Part shown: piece by piece, positions 27,100 to 34,776 of the stretch | Layout: the number at the start of each line of letters is the position of its first letter | Numbering within the stretch: position 1 is the first letter of the stretch | Assembly: GCF_030297155.1 (NCBI RefSeq) | Contig: NZ_AP028068.1 | Span: 1,984,001-2,048,000 of the forward strand | From: Vibrio sp. FE10 | GTDB lineage: Bacteria > Pseudomonadota > Gammaproteobacteria > Enterobacterales > Vibrionaceae | Length of the DNA stretch: 64,000 nucleotides | Direction of reading: 5' to 3' | Translations under genes and position numbers: made by a program | Notes under the pieces: generated by a model | The model's database searches: none | Told to the model about the DNA's origin: nothing | The model's input: only the letters and a program-made list of their open reading frames with translations

Positions 27100-28176
27100 T
27101 TATGAGCTTGGTGCTACTCGCTTCTCTTTCAGCTGATCAATTACGTAACCCGGTGCCACTTTTGAAAGCTCTGCCAAGCATTCATCCGTTTTTTCATTAC
27201 CGTAACGTACGTAGATGTCACATACTGCGTATAGCTGCTCTGGTGAACCAGAGATCAAATACGCTTTCTCGAAAGATTTAGTCGACTTGTCGATATTCAA
27301 CTCTTCTTGCAATACTCCATTTAAGTACCAATAGTAGCTGTTATCTTTCGCAAGTTCTGCTGCTACTTCAATCTCATTAGCCGCAGCACTCTTGTCTTCA
27401 AGACGAACCAGTGTCAAAGATTTAGAATAATGCATCGCTGCATTGTCTGGCACGTTCTTCAAACCGCGAGCTAGCACTTCCACCGCTTGTTGGTCTTTGC
27501 TCTGTGATCGGAAGTTATCAGCATAGCTCAGCCAAACTTGTGGCTCTTTGGGATGAGTTTTGATGAGCTCTAGATAAACCGTTTCCGCCTTATCCCACTC
27601 GTTGTGCCAACGAAGCACATCAGCAAACAACAGTTGAAACTTTTCAGATTCTTGCGTTTCCAAGAAGCTAATCAACTCTTGTACTGGTGGTTCAATTTGT
27701 GCTTTTTGTTGGTCATCTAGAACATTAAAGTCACGAATCAAATTTGACGTTGCCGTGTGACGAACCATGGTATCGCTGTCTTTTAACAGTGGTGACACCA
27801 ATGCCCAACGATGCTCAAGTTGGTAAGGTTCAGAACCAATCACCGCCGCTTCACGAACTTCAGGGTTTTGATCTTTTAAGCCCCTAGCAACCGCCACCAG
27901 CGCATTCTGGCTTGGGTATTTCGCAAGTTCTTGCAATGCACCAGTACGGTTCTCGATCGATTGATTCTGATCTTGTGCCATGTAAGACAGCTGTTGAATG
28001 CGGGTTTGAGTGTCCGTCATTTCAAGTACTTGATTGATATTTTGCGCTGGCGCATCAACGGTTTCTTGAACGCCATTGGCTGCCATCGCAGACGTTGAAA
28101 TCAATGCGGACGTTGAAATAAATGCGGACGTTGAAATAAATAAAGCAACCGCAGTCGCTAAAGTCTTCTTGATCAT
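27100..28176 (-). CDS. Periplasmic HEAT/TPR-repeat protein, haem-free paralogue of the cytochrome C-terminal half
   Basis: 358 residues with a signal peptide containing repeated (F/L)ISTSA units, cleaved near AMA-ANGV. Residues ~50-170 form HEAT-like helical pairs (ALVAVARGLKDQNPEVREAAV); residues ~185-340 form TPR units (VWLSYADNFRSQSKDQQAVEVL). It has no CxxCH. The whole mature region aligns by eye with the C-terminal half of the multihaem cytochrome at 45222-47603, including the ending LSKVAP..xIxQLK. It is encoded ~90 bp downstream of the sulfatase-maturase gene on the same strand. A scaffold or chaperone role with sulfatases or phosphatases is a guess from context. Confidence 0.75.
   Translation of the reverse strand: MIKKTLATAVALFISTSAFISTSALISTSAMAANGVQETVDAPAQNINQVLEMTDTQTRIQQLSYMAQDQNQSIENRTGALQELAKYPSQNALVAVARGLKDQNPEVREAAVIGSEPYQLEHRWALVSPLLKDSDTMVRHTATSNLIRDFNVLDDQQKAQIEPPVQELISFLETQESEKFQLLFADVLRWHNEWDKAETVYLELIKTHPKEPQVWLSYADNFRSQSKDQQAVEVLARGLKNVPDNAAMHYSKSLTLVRLEDKSAAANEIEVAAELAKDNSYYWYLNGVLQEELNIDKSTKSFEKAYLISGSPEQLYAVCDIYVRYGNEKTDECLAELSKVAPGYVIDQLKEKRVAPSS
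28088..28141. repeat. Three 18-bp tandem units within the signal peptide coding region
   Basis: Units at 28088-28105, 28106-28123 and 28124-28141 (GCGGACGTTGAAATAAAT; the first differs at two bases) encode the repeated ISTSA peptide of the signal sequence. The unit length is a multiple of three, so copy-number change would keep the frame. Confidence 0.9.
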
Positions 28177-28269
28177 AGTATTACCTTAAGCTGGAGAACT
28201 TAGCCTGTCCCTAGACTCATATCTGATTAAATTTTGTTAGGATCGATAACTCTGAACCTAGAACTTGAC

Positions 28270-29601
28270 TTAAAACTTGGTCTCGAACGTAGCTTGTTGC
28301 GCCTGTTCTGCTCGACGAGCCATCATGACCGAATCACTGAATTTACCATGAGCAACTGGGTGCCCCATCGCTCGAGCGACGTAAGCCATCGACTTATCAA
28401 CGTGAGAAAAGAACTTGTGCCAACCCGCACATAAGTAGTTCAGACCCGGCTCACCGGCACGAGTTTTGATAAAGCGGTTTTTAGGGCACTCGCCATGACA
28501 AGCAAACTTGTAGTCACATTGCTGACATTGACTGGTCAATGTGCGTGATTTAGCGAAACCAAATTTTTGTTGTGGCGCGCTGTACGCCAAGTCATCAAGT
28601 TTATCGTGGTGGATATTGCCAATTTTATATTCTGGGTAGACATAGTGGTCACACGAGAACACGTCACCGTTAGGCTCCATTGCTAGGCCTTTGCCACATA
28701 TCTCGTTCAAAGTGCAAAGCGGGTTCGGGCGACCAATCCACGTTTCTAAGCTCGCTTCAAAATACTGAACGAACACTTTACCGATATCGTTCTTTGCCCA
28801 CTCGTCAAACACAGCAATCAGGAAATTACCCCAAGCCAAATCCGACACACACCAAGATTCCATGATTGAATCTTTATGGCCAGGGATCAGACGCTTGTCA
28901 CCTTGCTTAAGTTGCTCACTCACTTGAGACGTTTGTGGCGCAACCGTTCTAAAGGTTTTCTGTTCAACGATAGGAATAAACTGCATTTGTGGAGACTTCA
29001 CCACATCACGTAGGAAACGATACACCTCTAATGCATTTTGGCTGGTGAGGTTATTTACGCAGGTTAGCGTTGCGAATTTGACTTGGTGTTTGTGCAGCAA
29101 CTCTGCAGCAGCCATCACTTGTTTAAATGTGCCACGACCTGCTCTGTTGACACGATACGCGTTGTGCAGCATTTCAGGGCCATCAATACTCAAACCGATC
29201 AGGAAGTTATTCTTTGCTAAGAAGCGACCCCAATCATCATTCAGCAGTGTGCCGTTGGTTTGTAGATCGTTTGAAATCAAAACACCTTCAGGCTGATACT
29301 TTTTCTGTAGCTCAACCACACGTTCGAAATACGCTAAACCCAGCATGGTCGGTTCACCGCCCTGCCATGAGAAGATGATTTCAGGGGTATTTTGACCTTC
29401 GATGTATTGTCGGATGTAAGTCTCTAACGTCTCATCATCCATTCTTGGAGAACTGCCTTTCTTGTACTCCAACAAATCTTGCTTACTTAGGTAATAACAA
29501 TATTTACAGTCAATGTTACACGCTGCGCCAATCGGTTTAGCCATAACATGCAAGCGCTTAGACGCTTTACCGTTATATTGTGGACCTTGAGTAATGTGCA
29601 T
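28270..29601 (-). CDS. Anaerobic sulfatase-maturating enzyme (radical SAM/SPASM, anSME)
   Basis: 443-residue cytoplasmic radical SAM enzyme that oxidises the active-site Cys (or Ser) of sulfatases to formylglycine without oxygen. The radical SAM cluster motif is CNIDCKYCYY (CxxxCxxC) near residue 33, followed by GGEPTMLGL. The C-terminal SPASM cysteines appear as CTLNEICGKG, FSCDHYV, CQQCDYKFAC and HGECPKNRF. Length fits anSME (~370-450). Two arylsulfatases with the CTAGR target motif are encoded at 47812 and 49705 and are the obvious substrates. It is divergent from the FGE-fold lipoprotein gene, with a palindrome (29663-29679) between them. Confidence 0.92.
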   Translation of the reverse strand: MHITQGPQYNGKASKRLHVMAKPIGAACNIDCKYCYYLSKQDLLEYKKGSSPRMDDETLETYIRQYIEGQNTPEIIFSWQGGEPTMLGLAYFERVVELQKKYQPEGVLISNDLQTNGTLLNDDWGRFLAKNNFLIGLSIDGPEMLHNAYRVNRAGRGTFKQVMAAAELLHKHQVKFATLTCVNNLTSQNALEVYRFLRDVVKSPQMQFIPIVEQKTFRTVAPQTSQVSEQLKQGDKRLIPGHKDSIMESWCVSDLAWGNFLIAVFDEWAKNDIGKVFVQYFEASLETWIGRPNPLCTLNEICGKGLAMEPNGDVFSCDHYVYPEYKIGNIHHDKLDDLAYSAPQQKFGFAKSRTLTSQCQQCDYKFACHGECPKNRFIKTRAGEPGLNYLCAGWHKFFSHVDKSMAYVARAMGHPVAHGKFSDSVMMARRAEQAQQATFETKF

Positions 29602-29662
29602 GATTTACCTACCTATCTTATTATCTTGTTCCCATCATAATTCCTAATAAAGTCAGTGGCAT

Positions 29663-29679
29663 GTTATACCCTTTATAAC
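29663..29679. promoter_or_regulatory. Palindrome GTTATA-N5-TATAAC between anSME and lipoprotein genes
   Basis: GTTATA at 29663-29668 and TATAAC at 29674-29679 are exact inverted repeats around CCCTT. Similar arrangements lie upstream of moxR (45187) and of the second sulfatase (49605). Probable operator of a shared regulator; identity unknown. Confidence 0.45.
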
Positions 29680-29738
29680 CAATAGGAATGACCTTAAACG
29701 TTAGAATCACGGCCTATTTCGAACATTTGAGGCACGTG

Positions 29739-30527
29739 ATGAAATTTTTCAATTACAAACATTTAGCAGCAGTTAGCAGCGTCACCATGACTATTTTCTT
29801 GAGCGGCTGTGCAAGCGTGCCTACACACCCTATTGCCCAACAAATCGACCAAGAGATGGTGTTGGTTGAAGGCGGCACATTCACCATGGGTTCAAACAGC
29901 CCAGAAGCAAGCAAAGCAGAACGACCTGCGCGAGATATAACTGTAGATAGTTTCTACATTGCGAAGTTTGAGGTGACTCAAGAATTGTTCGAATCGGTGA
30001 TGGGGTCATCTCTCAGTTATTTCCAAAACCCGCAAGTTCCGGTCAATAACCTAAGTTGGCAACAGGCGAACTATTTCGTTGAACAGTTGAATGAACTAAC
30101 GGGCGAAGAATACCGCCTGCCGACTGAAGCTGAATGGGAATTTGCAGCAAAGGGTGGCAACAAAAGCAAAGGCTATACTTACAGTGGTTCCAACAACTTA
30201 GATGATGTTGCGTGGTACTCAGCAAATTCAAAAAATAGCGCGCATCCTGTCGGGCTAAAGAAGCCAAATGAACTAGGCTTATATGACATGACAGGAAACG
30301 TTGGTGAGTTTGTCATTGATGCTTTCGATGACACCTTCTACAGATTCGGTCCAACAGACAACCCAAACAATGCTAAACACAGTGACGTTGGTTTATCACA
30401 CAAATCAGTGCGCGGTGGCAGCTTTGCTTATGACGAAGATGAATCTGAAAGTTACCGTCGTGATTTCGCAAGCCAATCGATCACTATGTCAGACATGGGT
30501 CTGCGCTTAGTCAAAGATGCGGACTAA
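29739..30527 (+). CDS. FGE-sulfatase-fold lipoprotein without the catalytic cysteines
   Basis: About 262 residues. Start ATG 29739 has AGGCACGTG upstream and gives a clean lipoprotein signal ending in LSGC; an earlier ATG at 29688 would add 17 unlikely residues. The rest is a formylglycine-generating-enzyme (SUMF1/PvdO) domain: MVLVEGGTFTMGS, FYIAKFEVTQELF, YRLPTEAEWEFAAKGG, GLYDMTGNVGEF, SVRGGSF and MGLRLV. True FGE has two active-site Cys just after RGGS; here that segment reads AYDEDESESYRRDF with no Cys, so sulfatase activation by this protein is unlikely. It could be a binding or structural member of the fold. It is divergent from the anSME gene. Confidence 0.85.
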   Translation: MKFFNYKHLAAVSSVTMTIFLSGCASVPTHPIAQQIDQEMVLVEGGTFTMGSNSPEASKAERPARDITVDSFYIAKFEVTQELFESVMGSSLSYFQNPQVPVNNLSWQQANYFVEQLNELTGEEYRLPTEAEWEFAAKGGNKSKGYTYSGSNNLDDVAWYSANSKNSAHPVGLKKPNELGLYDMTGNVGEFVIDAFDDTFYRFGPTDNPNNAKHSDVGLSHKSVRGGSFAYDEDESESYRRDFASQSITMSDMGLRLVKDAD

Positions 30528-30608
30528 ACCACTAACTTGTTATCGACTATTAATATTAAAAACATGATTGCGCCATCCAAACATTAGAAATCTGACCAAA
30601 CGTTAAAA

Positions 30609-30646
30609 CACTGATCAAGTATTAGCTCACTGATCAAGTAGTAGGA
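30609..30646. repeat. 19-bp direct repeat with TGATCA cores upstream of the phosphatase gene
   Basis: CACTGATCAAGTATTAG at 30609 and CACTGATCAAGTAGTAG at 30628 are spaced 19 bp apart, 30-70 bp before ATG 30677. This could be a regulator-binding pair or a short tandem duplication. Confidence 0.4.
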
Positions 30647-30676
30647 TCATGCGGCCACACTGAATAAGGACACTCT

Positions 30677-32359
30677 ATGCAATACACCAAGCTTTCAGGA
30701 CTTACACTCGCGTTACTCTGTGCCTTTCCTGCATCAGCAGCAGAGAAGCCAGATCTAGTCCTTCAAATCACGGTAGATGGCCTGCGTGCAGACCTTATCG
30801 AGCGGTATAAGCACAACTTCGGCGACGGTGGTTTTCGTTACTTAATGGATGACGGTACCTACTACACCAATGCGAACTACCAGCACGGCAACACAGAAAC
30901 CATTGTCGGTCATGTGTCGCTAGCAACGGGCGCTCCACCGAGTGTTCACGGCATGGTAGGGAATGTTTGGTATGACCGTAGTGAAAAGCGTTTGGTGTAT
31001 AACGTAGAAGACGGCAACTACAAAATGCTGACTTCAGGCGCGGGTGTCGATAAAGCAACCGAGATCGATCCAACGCAAAAGACAGCACAAGGTGATGGTC
31101 GCTCTCCAGAGCCAATACTGGCCACCACCTTTGGTGACGAACTGATGATTTCCAATAGCGGAAAATCGAAAGTCTTCGGCGTATCGGTAAAAGACCGTGG
31201 CGCGATCTCCCTTGCTGGACACAGTGGCAAAGCGTTCTGGTTCTCGAAGGCACAGTCTGAATTTGTCACCAGTAACTATTACTACGACGAATACCCAGCT
31301 TGGGTATCTCGTTGGAATGAAAAAGAAATTGCTGCTCAATACTCTAAACAGAAATGGGATCTTTCCTTACCACGTGAGCAGTACACCCTGCAAGAACACA
31401 ACATGGACCACAAGGTTAAGCTAGGTAATTTCCAACGCACCTTCCCTCACCCTTACGGCCCTGCGAGCTATAAGTATTACAGCACAACACTAACTGTAAG
31501 CCCAGCTGGTGATGAAATCACCGAAAACTTTGCAAGCACGTTGTTAATGCAAGAGAAGCTTGGACAAGGTGACGCGACGGATTACCTATCGGTTAGTTTC
31601 TCATCAAATGACTATGTAATTCACCTCTACGGCCCTGAAAGCCTAGAAACCGAAGACAACTTAATCCGCCTCGACAAAACGATCGCTAAACTTCTTAAAA
31701 CCGTGGATAACCACATCGGGCTAGAGAACACGTTAATTGTACTGTCTGCCGACCATGGTGTTCCTGAATCTTCACCTGCGGCAAATGCTTTAGGTTTCAG
31801 TCAAGCTCAGTACTTCGACAAAGACGCGCTGCTATCGAGCGGTGTAGAGAAACGACTGAAAGATGATTTTGGCTTAACCAAAGACGCAATTCGCTTATAT
31901 GCACAGCCTTACATCTATCTGAATCACGATTTGATCGCCGAGAAGAAACTGGATCTCGCGAAAGTTCAAGAAGCGATTGCGGATGAGATAGCAAAAGTGA
32001 AAGGCGTTGCGTTTGCTGTATCAAGCAGTGATATCGCGGCAAACCGAGTACCAGATACTCACGTGATGCAGCTCATCAAGAACAACTACCACCCTGCTCG
32101 TTCTGGCGATGTGTATGTGGTATTTGCTCCACGTAGCTACATTAACGACATGGAAGGCCTTCAAATTGCCTCGACTCATGGTTCACCTTGGAAATACGAC
32201 ACGCACGTGCCGGTTATCTTCGCGGGCTATGATGTGGATGCTAAAAAGGTTTCTCGTCCAATCACGCCATACGACATTGCACCAACGCTTTCCAACAAAC
32301 TGGGTATCACTCAACCAAGTGGGTCTATTGGTCAGGTTTTAGAAGAAATTACTGACTAA
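30677..32359 (+). CDS. Alkaline phosphatase superfamily protein (PafA-like phosphatase/phosphodiesterase)
   Basis: 560-residue periplasmic hydrolase with a signal peptide (cleavage near ASA-AEKP). The metal-site Asp is in LQITVDGLRAD; the nucleophile is Thr in YQHGNTETIVGH, followed by SLATGAPPSVHGMVGN, the pattern of PafA-type monoesterases. Further metal ligands are in LDKTIAKLL, VLSADHG and STHGSPWKYDTHVP. The Thr nucleophile means it does not need formylglycine and is not an anSME client. An AAGGA site lies ~8 bp before the start. It ends before a strong terminator. Monoesterase versus diesterase specificity cannot be decided from sequence. Confidence 0.88.
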   Translation: MQYTKLSGLTLALLCAFPASAAEKPDLVLQITVDGLRADLIERYKHNFGDGGFRYLMDDGTYYTNANYQHGNTETIVGHVSLATGAPPSVHGMVGNVWYDRSEKRLVYNVEDGNYKMLTSGAGVDKATEIDPTQKTAQGDGRSPEPILATTFGDELMISNSGKSKVFGVSVKDRGAISLAGHSGKAFWFSKAQSEFVTSNYYYDEYPAWVSRWNEKEIAAQYSKQKWDLSLPREQYTLQEHNMDHKVKLGNFQRTFPHPYGPASYKYYSTTLTVSPAGDEITENFASTLLMQEKLGQGDATDYLSVSFSSNDYVIHLYGPESLETEDNLIRLDKTIAKLLKTVDNHIGLENTLIVLSADHGVPESSPAANALGFSQAQYFDKDALLSSGVEKRLKDDFGLTKDAIRLYAQPYIYLNHDLIAEKKLDLAKVQEAIADEIAKVKGVAFAVSSSDIAANRVPDTHVMQLIKNNYHPARSGDVYVVFAPRSYINDMEGLQIASTHGSPWKYDTHVPVIFAGYDVDAKKVSRPITPYDIAPTLSNKLGITQPSGSIGQVLEEITD

Positions 32360-32409
32360 TCACAGCTACTCAGGTTTGAACCAAACGTGCTCATAGAGTA
32401 TCAACCATA

Positions 32410-32453
32410 AAAAGAGCCGCTTATTCTGATTAAACTGAATAAGCGGCTCTTTT
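32410..32453. terminator. Bidirectional terminator between phosphatase and LuxP-like genes
   Basis: AAAGAGCCGCTTATTC (32411-32426) pairs perfectly with GAATAAGCGGCTCTTT (32437-32452), a 16-bp stem with a 10-nt loop and A/T runs outside. Confidence 0.9.
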
Positions 32454-32481
32454 GTGAAATGCTAGATAGATTAAAGCGTGC

Positions 32482-33576
32482 TTAGTTCTTACCCGAGTAA
32501 CGAAACGCTTCTCTGGTTAACTGATTCAATTCCTCATCAGTCATTTTGTTGTGCACAACATTAATGCGCCCCAAATAAACCAACGGAACTTCCGCTTCTC
32601 TCTCTTCCAAATGAAACTTGATGGCTTCAGCCGTTGCCACGCCAAGATCATCACTCATTCGCATGGGTGTCGCGTCCAATTCGTCTGAACGAATCTTTTC
32701 TATCTCTTTGGCTGTTCCGCCCCACCCCGTGACATAGATTTGCGATAACATACCGGCTTTACCCAATGCATCTACAGCGCCCATGGTCATCGCTGTATTG
32801 GCATTGTGAATCATGGTCACTTCAGGGAAATTGCCGAGCACCAAACGAATCCCATCAGCTCCACCAATTTTTTGATACTGCCCAAAGTGCTCATACACGG
32901 TTAGCCAGTCACCTTTTTCCTCTACGCAATCAATGAAACCTTGCGAGCGTTGAGTATCGGTGATGCCAGGAATCCCTCTATTAGCAGAAAACTCGACTTC
33001 ACTCCCTAACTCTTCCAACACATGGTGACACAGCACTTTCGCGCCCATCGCACTTGAGAAATCGAACCAACTGTCTGGTTGGTGTTTCCATTGTTCATTC
33101 GGGGTGTGAAAAGCCCAAATAAAGGTTTTGAACTCTGTTGAAGCAGACAGTTTTTGAATATTTTCGGCTTGCATTCCAAGTTCAGAAGGACCAAAAATCA
33201 CGAAGTCATAGGGCGTCTCTGAGCTCAGAACTTGATCGGTGTATTGGGTCTGTAATGAGTGTTCAATTTGTCTCGAAGTAAACTCTCTGATCTCGAATGG
33301 CAGCTCCAACGCAATCAATCTTTTCTTCAATGCGGTGTAATTTCTTATCCAAAAGTCAGAAATATCTGCACTTGGGTAAATTAGTGCAATTCTCACTGGG
33401 TTTTCGAGAGAGCTAGCCTCCAAGACGATTGGCTCTCCACTTACAGTCTCTTGAAATTTATCCAGTTTTATCAAATCGGCGTCAGACCTTATGCCATCAG
33501 CGTTCACGTACAAAGGAAGCGTAAAACAAGCGGTTAGCAGGGTTGGTAAAATGTTTTTATAAATCTGACCCATCAT
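32482..33576 (-). CDS. LuxP-like periplasmic binding protein (AI-2-binding-protein paralogue)
   Basis: About 364 residues; start set at ATG 33576 (an in-frame TTG lies upstream). It has a signal peptide then a type I periplasmic-binding fold. It resembles V. harveyi LuxP along its length: ALIYPSADISDFWIRN, VTGWGGTAKE, PMRMSDDLGVATAEAIK and the ending EAFRYSGKN. Of the AI-2 contacts I recall for LuxP, Ser79, Trp82, Arg215, Thr266, Trp289 and Arg310 appear kept, whereas Gln77 aligns with Asp and Asn159 is not conserved. The ligand may therefore be related to but different from AI-2. There is no luxQ beside it; it is divergent from a second binding protein plus a GGDEF-EAL gene, which may be its signalling partner. 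Confidence 0.82.
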   Translation of the reverse strand: MMGQIYKNILPTLLTACFTLPLYVNADGIRSDADLIKLDKFQETVSGEPIVLEASSLENPVRIALIYPSADISDFWIRNYTALKKRLIALELPFEIREFTSRQIEHSLQTQYTDQVLSSETPYDFVIFGPSELGMQAENIQKLSASTEFKTFIWAFHTPNEQWKHQPDSWFDFSSAMGAKVLCHHVLEELGSEVEFSANRGIPGITDTQRSQGFIDCVEEKGDWLTVYEHFGQYQKIGGADGIRLVLGNFPEVTMIHNANTAMTMGAVDALGKAGMLSQIYVTGWGGTAKEIEKIRSDELDATPMRMSDDLGVATAEAIKFHLEEREAEVPLVYLGRINVVHNKMTDEELNQLTREAFRYSGKN

Positions 33577-33657
33577 AACTGTTACCAAATGTTTGAATGT
33601 TTATTAACAATATTATAAATATATACCGACAATGATTTAAAGCACTTTATAGAATTC

Positions 33658-34776
33658 ATGAATAAGATAATTAATTTTGCGAGTTTGTTGCTTGCTACCA
33701 CCTGCTACTCAAACAGTTTTGCAGGTAATCCAGAAGACGATTTCTTCCTATACGCTGAAGAAAAAGTAATGAGAGCGGTGTCCAGTCAACGAACTTGGGG
33801 AGGGCCAACACAAGGGCCTGCTGTGCGTCATGAAAAGAGTGTTATCTTCGTCGCGTCAGACCTACGTAATGGTGGCGTGTATGGCGTAGGGAAAGGCATA
33901 TCTGAAGCCATTTCTCACATCAATTGGCACCTTAGGTTCATCGATGGTTTGGGTTCAGAAGTGCGCCAAGGTGCGGCGATCAGAAAAGCGATTGGCTTTG
34001 AGCCCGATGCCATTGTTCTCGGTGGGATTGATGCCGTCCGACACAAAGACATATTAAAACAAGCCGAAAGTCTCGGGATTGTTGTCATTGGGTGGCATGT
34101 GACTGAATTGGCGGGTGGAAACCCAGATATTGGCTTATACACCAATATTACCACCGACCCTCTCGATGTGGCCGAAATAGCGGCCCTACTCGCGATCGTT
34201 AACTCAAATGGTCGAGCCAAAACCGTGGTGTTCACCGACCCTAATTATGAAATAGCGATGATCAAAGCCAACGCTATGGTCAACACGATTAAACGTTGTA
34301 AAACATGTCAGGTTCTAGAACTGAACTACCTGCCATTAGAAAAAATCGCCGAACAAATGCCCGCGACATTAAAAGCGCTAGAAAAGAAATACGACGAAAA
34401 AATCACGCACATGCTTGCAATCAACGACCTATACATTGATTACGCTATCCCTTCTCTCGAGTCCAATCTCGAAGAATACAGATTGATTCCACAAAACATT
34501 TCCGCTGGCGACGGAAGCAAAGCCGCATACAAAAGAATTAATAGTGGTCAGTTCCAACTGGCAACCGTCCCAGAGCCCCTGTATTTACAAGGTTGGCAAA
34601 TTGTCGACGAACTCAATCGAGCCTTTAACAATATGCCACCGAGTGGCTACTCTACGCCTGTTCATCTCGTCACGCCAGATAATGTCGAAGAGCTCATAAG
34701 CCAAGAAGACAAAGGTATTTACGACCCTAAAAACGGCTACCGTGAAGCGTATCTGAGAATTTGGAAGCCACAATGA
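33658..34776 (+). CDS. Sugar-binding-type periplasmic protein, partner of the GGDEF-EAL sensor
   Basis: 372 residues with a signal peptide (cleavage near SFA-GNPE). It has a type I periplasmic-binding (RbsB/TorT-like) fold: KSVIFVASDLRNGGVYGVGKG, EPDAIVLGGIDAV, LGIVVIGWHV, THMLAINDLYIDYA and ISAGDGSKAA. No ABC permease or ATPase genes are nearby. The GGDEF-EAL gene overlaps its stop codon by 4 bp (ATGA), so the two are translationally coupled. This matches known pairs such as LuxP-LuxQ and NspS-MbaA, where a binding protein controls a membrane sensor. Ligand unknown. Confidence 0.85.
   Translation: MNKIINFASLLLATTCYSNSFAGNPEDDFFLYAEEKVMRAVSSQRTWGGPTQGPAVRHEKSVIFVASDLRNGGVYGVGKGISEAISHINWHLRFIDGLGSEVRQGAAIRKAIGFEPDAIVLGGIDAVRHKDILKQAESLGIVVIGWHVTELAGGNPDIGLYTNITTDPLDVAEIAALLAIVNSNGRAKTVVFTDPNYEIAMIKANAMVNTIKRCKTCQVLELNYLPLEKIAEQMPATLKALEKKYDEKITHMLAINDLYIDYAIPSLESNLEEYRLIPQNISAGDGSKAAYKRINSGQFQLATVPEPLYLQGWQIVDELNRAFNNMPPSGYSTPVHLVTPDNVEELISQEDKGIYDPKNGYREAYLRIWKPQ

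Noticed and set aside
29739..30527. Annotation as formylglycine-generating enzyme
   Set aside because: Both catalytic cysteines after the RGGS motif are missing and it is a lipoprotein; only the fold is supported.
32482..33576. Calling this gene luxP
   Set aside because: It has no luxQ neighbour, and Gln77/Asn159 equivalents differ; paralogue is the safer call.
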